64,000 nt of DNA from Zavarzinella formosa DSM 19928 (GTDB lineage Bacteria > Planctomycetota > Planctomycetia > Gemmatales > Gemmataceae): positions 67,292 to 131,291 of the forward strand of contig NZ_JH636442.1 of NCBI RefSeq assembly GCF_000255705.1, read 5' to 3'. Positions 58,556-64,000 of this stretch are shown here, one piece after another (within the stretch, counting starts at the first letter, position 1; each line of letters starts with the position of its first letter). The notes under the pieces are model-generated. The model was not told the DNA's origin. It worked only from the letters and a program-made list of their open reading frames with translations, and did not search any database. The position numbers were made by a program, and so were the translations under genes.

Positions 58556-59101
58556 TCACCCGGCCGGAAAATCAATGAAACTCAGCGGCACCCCCTCGGC
58601 CAGCCAGACATTGTTTGCAGACAGGTAGAACAAGTGCCCGGCGGCTGACATTTCCCCGGAACGGATGACCAAAATCACCGGTTTGCCGTGGCGTTGGCCG
58701 ACTTTGGTGGCGGTGGGGATGTCCAGCGAGAGATGGACGTGTTGCCGTTTGCCGGATTTCAGGCCTTCGGCGCGGATGGAATCGAGGAAGCGGGTGGCGG
58801 TCCCGTGATAGAGCAGTTCCGGCGGGGTGGAGGGCGGCAAAGCCAGATCGACATCAACCGAATGCCCCTGACTGGCCCGGATGCGCAAACCGTCCTCGCT
58901 GAAGGCGAACCGCTTTTTATCGTTGCCGGCGACGACTTGTTCTAACACCGGACGAGTCAGGGATGTGCCTTTCAAGTTCATCAAGCGGATGAGTTCATCG
59001 ACATCGGCCCAGCCGTTTTCATCCAGCGCGAGGCCGATCTCCTCCGGTTTGTGCCGAAGGACGAGGCTCATGAACTTGCTTATTTTGACAACGTCGGCCA
59101 T
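58556..59101 (-). CDS. kptA: RNA 2'-phosphotransferase (KptA/Tpt1)
   Basis: A 181-aa KptA homolog. It removes the 2'-phosphate left by tRNA splicing ligases using NAD+. Landmarks: [51 protein letters not shown], and [20 protein letters not shown]. The R-H catalytic/NAD contacts (LRHKP, LYHGT, HVHLS) are in place. ATG 59101 has GGAGG. In bacteria the gene has no splicing partner, and its natural substrate is unknown. It is convergent with the toxin candidate, 28 bases apart. Confidence 0.93.
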   Translation of the reverse strand: MADVVKISKFMSLVLRHKPEEIGLALDENGWADVDELIRLMNLKGTSLTRPVLEQVVAGNDKKRFAFSEDGLRIRASQGHSVDVDLALPPSTPPELLYHGTATRFLDSIRAEGLKSGKRQHVHLSLDIPTATKVGQRHGKPVILVIRSGEMSAAGHLFYLSANNVWLAEGVPLSFIDFPAG

Positions 59102-59268
59102 TGGAAATGCCTCCATGCCGTCATGACAGATCATTTGATGTTCGTGACGTTCAGACAATATTCAATTGCATCATGGAGAAAGGCGGCCGTCGAAAGGTTC
59201 GAGCCGGGACCGGATAACGAGAATACCCCCGTTTGGGGGCATCCGGGATCGGCGAGGTCAGCTTCATC

Positions 59269-59715
59269 TTACTCGGGCTTCTTCAGCACCAGCAAAAGGT
59301 TCTTGTTGTCTTTCGTGCTGGTCAGTTCTTTGGGACGGGTTTTGCCTTCTTTGTCGTCGGTCAGGCAGATCGTCAAAATATCTTTGTCCAGCGTCACGAG
59401 GCCGAGCATTTGTTTGCCGGCGTTCGGGCCGTCTTTCGGCGTCATGTCGAGGGTCACCGGCTTTTGGGTCGGATCAACGACCAGTGTGGCGCTCTTCTCG
59501 TCTTCCTTGCCGATCTTGAGGGTCATCGTGTTATCTTTGATGACAATGGTGACCTCTTTGGAAAACTCGGCCGGGGCCTCTTCGCCCGCCTTCTTCATGG
59601 TCACGACCTTCCAAGTTCCGGCCATTTCGGCCAGATACTTCTTCGCGGCCGCCTCGTCGCCTTGGGCAATCCCTGTCAGACACAACGCCAATCCGAGCAA
59701 CATTCCGGTTCGCAT
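59269..59715 (-). CDS. TIGR03067 domain protein, secreted
   Basis: A 148-aa protein with signal peptide (RTGMLLGLALCLTGIAQG). The mature part fits the TIGR03067 pattern, a planctomycete-rich beta-barrel-like family: MAGTWKVVTMKKAGEEAP, TIVIKDNTMTLKIG, PVTLDMTPKDGPNAG and ILTICLTDDKEGKTRP. There are no catalytic residues known. ATG 59715 follows AAGGG. It is probably periplasmic or lipid-associated. It lies downstream of argC's end on the same strand. Confidence 0.85.
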   Translation of the reverse strand: MRTGMLLGLALCLTGIAQGDEAAAKKYLAEMAGTWKVVTMKKAGEEAPAEFSKEVTIVIKDNTMTLKIGKEDEKSATLVVDPTQKPVTLDMTPKDGPNAGKQMLGLVTLDKDILTICLTDDKEGKTRPKELTSTKDNKNLLLVLKKPE

Positions 59716-59767
59716 GACACACCCTTTATCGTGAGAGAAGAAAGCAAACGGTCGTCGGGGGTAGAGT

Positions 59768-60781
59768 TTACAGAAGCCCGGTGCGTTCGTCGTACCCAAA
59801 CATCAGGTTGAAGTTTTGCACGGCCACGCCGCTCGCTCCGCGGACCAAGTTGTCGATGGCCGAGAGGACAATAATCTTGTTTTTCACCACCCGCACGGTG
59901 ACATCCAAAAAGTTGGTGTGGGCGGTGTCCTTCGTGGCCGGGAGACTGTCGCGGACCCGCACGAAGGGGGCCTTGGCAAAGTGGTTGCGGTACAGGACAA
60001 GGAGTTCCGATTCGGTGACGGCTTTCGTGGGCGTCGCGTAAATCGTGCTGAGGATGCCCCGGTCCATCGGCACCAAGTGAGGCGTGAAGATCACGTCCAC
60101 GGGTTGCCCGGCCACATCACCCAAGCCCTGTTCAATTTCCGGCTGATGCCGGTGTTTGCCGACGTTGTAAGCGGTAAAATTCTCGTTGCATTCGGGATAG
60201 TGGAAAGCCAGTTTCGGCGTCCGGCCCCCGCCGGAGACGCCGCTGGCGCTGTTGACGATGATCCCGGTGGTTTCAATCAACCCGTTGGCCACCAGCGGAG
60301 CCAGCCCGAGGATGGCCGTCTGCGGGTAGCACCCCGGATTGGCGACCAGCCGGGCCGTGGGGATGATCTCCCCGTGAACTTCCGGCAGGCCGTACACGGC
60401 ATGGGCCAGATTGGTGGTGTCGTGGTGAGTGTCCCCGTACCATTGGGCAAAGGTCGCCGGGTTTCGCAGGCGATAATCGGCGCTCAGGTCCACTACCCGG
60501 ATGCCTTGCTCAAGCAGCGGCTTGACCGCCTCCGCGCTCACCCCATGAGGCAGGCAGCCGAAGGCGCACTCCACCCCGCGACGCTTGAGAGTCGCGGCAT
60601 CATATGGTTCGCACACCAGATCAAGCCGGCCAAACAGACTCGGGTGCAGGTCGGCGATTTTCGGCGTTCCCTCCTGCCGGGAGTTGACCGCTTCGATCTT
60701 CACTTGCGGATGCCGCAACAGAATTTTGATGAGTTCAAGGGCGGTGTAACCGGACCCGCCCAAAATGGCCACTCTCGTCAT
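59768..60781 (-). CDS. argC: N-acetyl-gamma-glutamyl-phosphate reductase
   Basis: A 337-aa ArgC, third step of arginine synthesis: NADPH reduction of acetylglutamyl phosphate to the semialdehyde. The N-terminus has the nucleotide motif [19 protein letters not shown]. The catalytic Cys is Cys151 in [31 protein letters not shown] and the His of [16 protein letters not shown] are the substrate-binding parts. Gln replaces the common Thr after the active site. ATG 60781. Its pathway partner argJ is at 38199-39371, unlinked. Confidence 0.96.
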   Translation of the reverse strand: MTRVAILGGSGYTALELIKILLRHPQVKIEAVNSRQEGTPKIADLHPSLFGRLDLVCEPYDAATLKRRGVECAFGCLPHGVSAEAVKPLLEQGIRVVDLSADYRLRNPATFAQWYGDTHHDTTNLAHAVYGLPEVHGEIIPTARLVANPGCYPQTAILGLAPLVANGLIETTGIIVNSASGVSGGGRTPKLAFHYPECNENFTAYNVGKHRHQPEIEQGLGDVAGQPVDVIFTPHLVPMDRGILSTIYATPTKAVTESELLVLYRNHFAKAPFVRVRDSLPATKDTAHTNFLDVTVRVVKNKIIVLSAIDNLVRGASGVAVQNFNLMFGYDERTGLL

Positions 60782-60955
60782 GGATCGCTCGTGTGGGAGT
60801 GAAACTGAATTCGCGGGGAAACGACAGCTCCCCAGGCTCGGCGGTTCAGCGTGGAACGTTCAACTCGCCTCGTTATTCAGAAATGGTAACGGATGCGGGG
60901 AGGGAGTCGAGATTGGATGATTGGGGCCATCTGTTCCCGAAACACCGTCTCCGTG

Positions 60956-61984
60956 TCAGTTGTTGGTTAATTCATAGCGAGCCATCGCCTCGGAAATCAC
61001 GGTTTCGATGAGTTCTTTGTGCGTGATGTTCAACATTTTGCACATGATGATGAGGTCGCTCGTCTCCGGGTTGAGGCCGGGGAGGGGGTTGGCCTCCAAG
61101 AAGTATGGGATGCCGTCCCGCACCCGGAAGTCGATGCGGGTGAGATCCTTGCAGCCAAGCACCTCGTAAGCGGAAAGGGCGGCGGCTTCCAAGGCGTGGA
61201 TCGTCTTGGCGGGGAGTTTCGGCGGGGATTCGTAGTACAGTTTGTCGTCCCAGTCTCGTTTGACTTCGACGCTGTACACAAACCTCGCCGGATCTTGCTT
61301 GGGGACCACCCGCATCAGGCCAAGGACGCGCGGGGGATCGTTGCCGATCACGCCGACGGTCACTTCGTCCCCGCTGATGAACTCCTCCAGCAGCACGCCC
61401 TGCTTGTAATCCTGCCACAATTCGACAATCGTGGGGCCGACATCGTCCATCTTCTCGATCAGGCACTTTGAGCGAATCCCCTTGCTGGACCCCTCGCAAA
61501 CCGGCTTGGCGATCAGCGGCAGTTGAAGGCCGACTTCCCGTACCATGCCGGGGAATTCGGCATAATCCCCGTCGTACTTATCCTTGGGGTTGTTCAGCAA
61601 GATGCCCTTGGGAACATCCACATCGGCCTCGGTCACGACCCGGCGGGCCATGTCCTTGTCGAGACAGACGGCCAGAGTGAGGACATCCGATCCGGTGTGG
61701 GGGATGCCGAGCATTTCACACACCGCCGGGACGCGGGCTTCGCGGTTGCGGGATGTTCCCGCCCCCTCGGCAAGGTTGAAGACGAAGTCCGGCGGGTCGG
61801 CGAGGAGCTTTCCCAAGAGTTCTTTGCCATTGCCGAGTTCGACGGGCGTGTGCCCCATGCCTCGCAGGACATCGGCGATGGCCGTGATGGTGATGGGGTG
61901 GTCGAATTCCTCATGCAGATCATCGGGAGCCCCGGCCGGCAGCGGGGTCTTGGGTTTGAGGTCGAAGGCGATCCCGATTTTCAT
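60956..61984 (-). CDS. D-alanine--D-alanine ligase-like ATP-grasp enzyme
   Basis: A 342-aa ATP-grasp ligase. Landmarks: KIGIAFDLKP, FNLAEGAGTSRNREARVPAV (binding loop), GIPHTGSDVLTLAVCLDKDM, LPLIAKPVCEGSSKGIR, GVLLEEFISGDEVTVGV, and RIDFRVRDGIPYFLEANPLP with the Mg ligands near E-x-N. It is like Ddl, but the DLKPKTPLP start and the absence of the Ddl H-G-x-x-G-E motif mean it may ligate other amino acids. ATG 61984 follows CGGAG. It is in line behind the KamA gene on the minus strand with a hairpin between. Confidence 0.85.
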   Translation of the reverse strand: MKIGIAFDLKPKTPLPAGAPDDLHEEFDHPITITAIADVLRGMGHTPVELGNGKELLGKLLADPPDFVFNLAEGAGTSRNREARVPAVCEMLGIPHTGSDVLTLAVCLDKDMARRVVTEADVDVPKGILLNNPKDKYDGDYAEFPGMVREVGLQLPLIAKPVCEGSSKGIRSKCLIEKMDDVGPTIVELWQDYKQGVLLEEFISGDEVTVGVIGNDPPRVLGLMRVVPKQDPARFVYSVEVKRDWDDKLYYESPPKLPAKTIHALEAAALSAYEVLGCKDLTRIDFRVRDGIPYFLEANPLPGLNPETSDLIIMCKMLNITHKELIETVISEAMARYELTNN

Positions 61985-62009
61985 GACACGCTCCGTTGAG
62001 GCAACGAAA

Positions 62010-62099
62010 AAACCACGACCGGAAGACAACCTCGTCCGACCGTGAGAAGAAACCAAGTGTCTTCTCACGGCCGGGCGGGGTGGTTCCGGTTCGTGGTTT
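62010..62099. terminator. Nested hairpin after kamA gene
   Basis: The inner stem CCGTGAGAAGA (62040-62050)/TCTTCTCACGG (62060-62070) is 11 bp perfect. An outer stem AAACCACGACCGGAA (62010-62024)/TTCCGGTTCGTGGTTT (62084-62099) pairs with one bulge. The element lies between the KamA stop (62112) and the ligase start (61984). It likely ends the KamA transcript or protects the ligase mRNA. Confidence 0.75.
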
Positions 62100-62111
62100 C
62101 AATGGATGGGT

Positions 62112-63566
62112 TTACTCGGTCACGGCTTCCGGGCGAACACCGTTGCGCAGGCCAAGCGACAGCAATGCCGGTTCGGCCTCGTGGTGGCCGGCACCGTTGG
62201 AACCGCAACCGTTAAGCTGGTCCTCGGCGGCGGCTTGGGCGGCCCGGCGTTTCCGCCGAATCATCCGCTCCGTCCCGTCGGGAATCAGCACGCTCTTGGT
62301 TCCCTGAAGCAACGCGCTCACGCCACGGGTGGACGTGGGATCAATCGTCGCCGGTTGATCCTGGGCCTGATACCGGACGATCTGCCCCTCGAAGTTCCGA
62401 AGGATCACGGCATCATCGGACGCGGAGATCAGATAGTTCGGCATCACCGGGATCTTGCCGCCGCCATGCGGGCTGTCCACGACATAAGTCGGGATGCCGA
62501 GGCCGGACATATGGCCCCGCAGCCCTTCCATGATTTCAATGCCCTTCCACACGGAGGTGCGGAAGTGGCCGGCCCCGATCACCGGGTCGCAATGGAACAG
62601 GTAATACGGGCGGACCTTGATGCGGAGCAACCCGCGAAGGAGTTCCCGCATCGTGGCGAGGTTGTCGTTCACGCCCTTGAGCAGAACGCTGTGATTGTTG
62701 ACCGGCATGCCGCCACGAAGAAGGCTGTTGCAAACACGCTTTGCCTCCGGGGTGATTTCCCGCGGATGGTTGAAGTGGGTTTGAATCCACACCTTCTGGG
62801 CCGACGACAGCAGGGCCACCAGTTCGGGGTCGTAAAGCCGCTGCGGCAGCGTGACGGGCACGCGGGTGCCGATGCGGATCACATCCACATGTTTGATGGC
62901 CGAGAGATTTTCGAGGAAGAAACGTAGTTTGGGGGTCGGCAGGGTGAGCGGATCACCGCCGGAGACGATCACGTCCCGAATTTCGGGATGGCTCGCCACA
63001 TAGTCGATCATTCCCTGATCGTCGCGGGAGATGGTGTCCCATCCGCCGCGGGTGAGAGTCGCGCGTTTGCGGGTGCAGAACCGGCAATACATGCTGCAAG
63101 CCGGTGTGGTGACCAGCAAAGCGCGGTCGGGGTAACGGTGGGTCACGCCGGGGACGGGGGAGTCCTGGTCTTCTTCCAGCGGGTCTTCCAACTCGTAGCC
63201 CGAGGGGTTTTCGGCCTCGTGGGCCGACGGGATCGATTGCAAGCGGATGGGATCGTTGGGATCTTCCGGGTCAATCAACGAGAAGTAGTACGGCGGGATG
63301 ACCAGCTTATAGTCGGCCTCCAGTCGGCCGATGATTTCCAGTTCCTGATCCGAGAAGGGCAGGAGGTTGCGAAGTTGGCGAACAGACCGGACGGCATTTG
63401 ACATTTGCCATTTCCAGTCGTCCCACTGGTGTTGCGGCACATCCGCCCAGGTGGGATGTCGCCGCGATTGACTTGGGGGTTCGTCTTCGTCAGGAAGAGG
63501 GGGAAGAAGATCAGGGAATTCGGTCCGCCCGAAAGGAGATGCGGTGCGGACTTCCGATTCGTTCAT
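62112..63566 (-). CDS. KamA-family radical SAM aminomutase (lysine 2,3-aminomutase-like)
   Basis: A 484-aa radical SAM enzyme. The cluster motif is C-x3-C-x2-C, Cys157, Cys161 and Cys164 in ACSMYCRFCTRKRAT. The PLP part has the lysine in SPHGGGKIPVMPNY. IPPYYFSLIDPEDPNDPIR before the core and RDVIVSGGDPLTL after it match KamA/EpmB-type proteins. Either lysine 2,3-aminomutase or a related amino-acid mutase is possible; the N-terminal extension is longer than EpmB. The C-terminal 60 residues are basic and unusual. ATG 63566 has GGAGG about 13 bases upstream. Confidence 0.93.
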   Translation of the reverse strand: MNESEVRTASPFGRTEFPDLLPPLPDEDEPPSQSRRHPTWADVPQHQWDDWKWQMSNAVRSVRQLRNLLPFSDQELEIIGRLEADYKLVIPPYYFSLIDPEDPNDPIRLQSIPSAHEAENPSGYELEDPLEEDQDSPVPGVTHRYPDRALLVTTPACSMYCRFCTRKRATLTRGGWDTISRDDQGMIDYVASHPEIRDVIVSGGDPLTLPTPKLRFFLENLSAIKHVDVIRIGTRVPVTLPQRLYDPELVALLSSAQKVWIQTHFNHPREITPEAKRVCNSLLRGGMPVNNHSVLLKGVNDNLATMRELLRGLLRIKVRPYYLFHCDPVIGAGHFRTSVWKGIEIMEGLRGHMSGLGIPTYVVDSPHGGGKIPVMPNYLISASDDAVILRNFEGQIVRYQAQDQPATIDPTSTRGVSALLQGTKSVLIPDGTERMIRRKRRAAQAAAEDQLNGCGSNGAGHHEAEPALLSLGLRNGVRPEAVTE

Positions 63567-64000
63567 ACGGGTGCGATGACCTCCGCGATCGGTTTATCCC
63601 GGTCTGGAAAACCCCCGCCATCGGGGACCGGGACTTTGGTAGACGCATCAAATCACGTCGATGCGTCCTTTATTAAACGGATATCGTAACGTGGCTCATG
63701 GAAAACTCAAGTTCTACCTGACGAGATTCTGACGGATATCGACAAAATCCTTCGATTAGTTCCACTCATCCGGAAGAGTGTCGGCTTTTTGGACACCAAG
63801 CATGAGCATTTCTTGTCGAATGACCAACTCATGACACGCGACTCGTGACTCTTGATGACGAATGACCAATGGAGTGTCACGTCACATCACATCTATAGCT
63901 CAAGCTTTTGACGTGTGACGAACTCCGGGCGCTCATGCGACCCGGCTCCCTGCTGGTCATTGGGGCGTTATGCTAGTTGCGGGAAGGCCAGTCGCTTGAT
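63567..64000. other. Upstream region of KamA gene and window end, without a gene
   Basis: These 434 bases have no clear gene. At 63806-63902 there are short, tandem-like phrases: GTCGAATGACCAACTCATGA, GACTCGTGACTCTTGATGAC, ACGAATGACCAATGG and GTGTCACGTCACATCACATC. They repeat TGAC/GTCA words; CGAATGACCAA occurs twice. They resemble the small-unit repeats in other gene borders of this window. The promoter of the KamA gene must be within this region. The last 60 bases may begin a gene outside the window. Confidence 0.45.

Noticed and set aside
60956..61984. True D-Ala-D-Ala ligase (Ddl) name
   Set aside because: The ATP-grasp core fits, but the N-terminal Ddl motif is not present. A specific gene symbol was therefore withheld.

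Overview
The window is about 60% GC and most resembles a planctomycete of the Gemmataceae type. The evidence is family content: a DUF1559 prepilin-like protein, DUF1501, DUF1571, DUF4058, a TIGR03067-type protein, a BBP7-like outer-membrane barrel, an ArsC-type '(seleno)protein', H-rich/Cys-rich secreted proteins, and many monocistronic genes with GGAGG-type ribosome sites and frequent GTG/TTG starts. No rRNA, CRISPR array, transposase or prophage was found. One tRNA (Leu, UAA) lies on the minus strand at 40821-40905.

Layout. 1-11.5 kb: a DUF1559 protein divergent from a GntR/LacI-type regulator, two tandem paralogous membrane-anchored proteins with GspG-like tails, a lipoprotein hydrolase, an MFS exporter, a small membrane protein, a Wzz/BY-kinase-like polysaccharide protein whose kinase half has lost its Walker motifs, and an ArsC-like thioredoxin-fold protein. 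11.5-17.6 kb: a metallophosphoesterase, an ultra-acidic protein, a seven-helix CREST-like protein, DUF1501, DUF4058 and an FAH-family enzyme. 17.6-19.4 kb: an Rrf2 regulator divergent from a protoglobin, then a flavin-type oxidase-like protein.

19.4-34.1 kb is a signalling block. A translationally coupled minus-strand operon encodes a large sensor kinase, an Rcp1-like response regulator and a REC-histidine kinase. It is divergent from a sigma-54 activator of the NtrC type, which is followed by an aldo/keto reductase and an HAE1-type RND efflux pair. Beyond that lies a hybrid kinase. The large kinase and the hybrid kinase both begin with an ETR1-like (ethylene-receptor) three-helix sensor. In the hybrid kinase every residue known to matter for copper/ethylene binding is present. 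In the large kinase the Cys is lost and the Tyr is replaced by Cys.

34.5-44.9 kb: TfoX-like protein, secreted protein, nitrilase, methyltransferase, DUF2314 lipoprotein, ArgJ, ferredoxin, PilZ protein, tRNA-Leu, outer-membrane protein, DUF1571 protein and a SpoIIE-type phosphatase. 44.9-55 kb is rich in metal-handling genes: a 23-Cys Csp/DUF326-type copper protein, two related Cys-rich secreted proteins, a CopD-like membrane protein, a lipoprotein with a Cys-rich metal-binding tail, and a TroA/ZnuA-type ABC pair (ATPase plus binding protein, no permease in the window) preceded by a perfect 20-bp palindrome. A GT-C-like membrane protein, a diheme cytochrome-like protein and an OafA acyltransferase lie among them. 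55-64 kb: SppA, amidase, a toxin-antitoxin-like pair, KptA RNA 2'-phosphotransferase, a TIGR03067 protein, ArgC, an ATP-grasp ligase and a KamA-type radical SAM aminomutase.

Several gene borders carry long inverted repeats. Two (11.5-11.8 kb and 39.4-39.5 kb) share the same core, and a third (15.8 kb) is built on an 8-base period.
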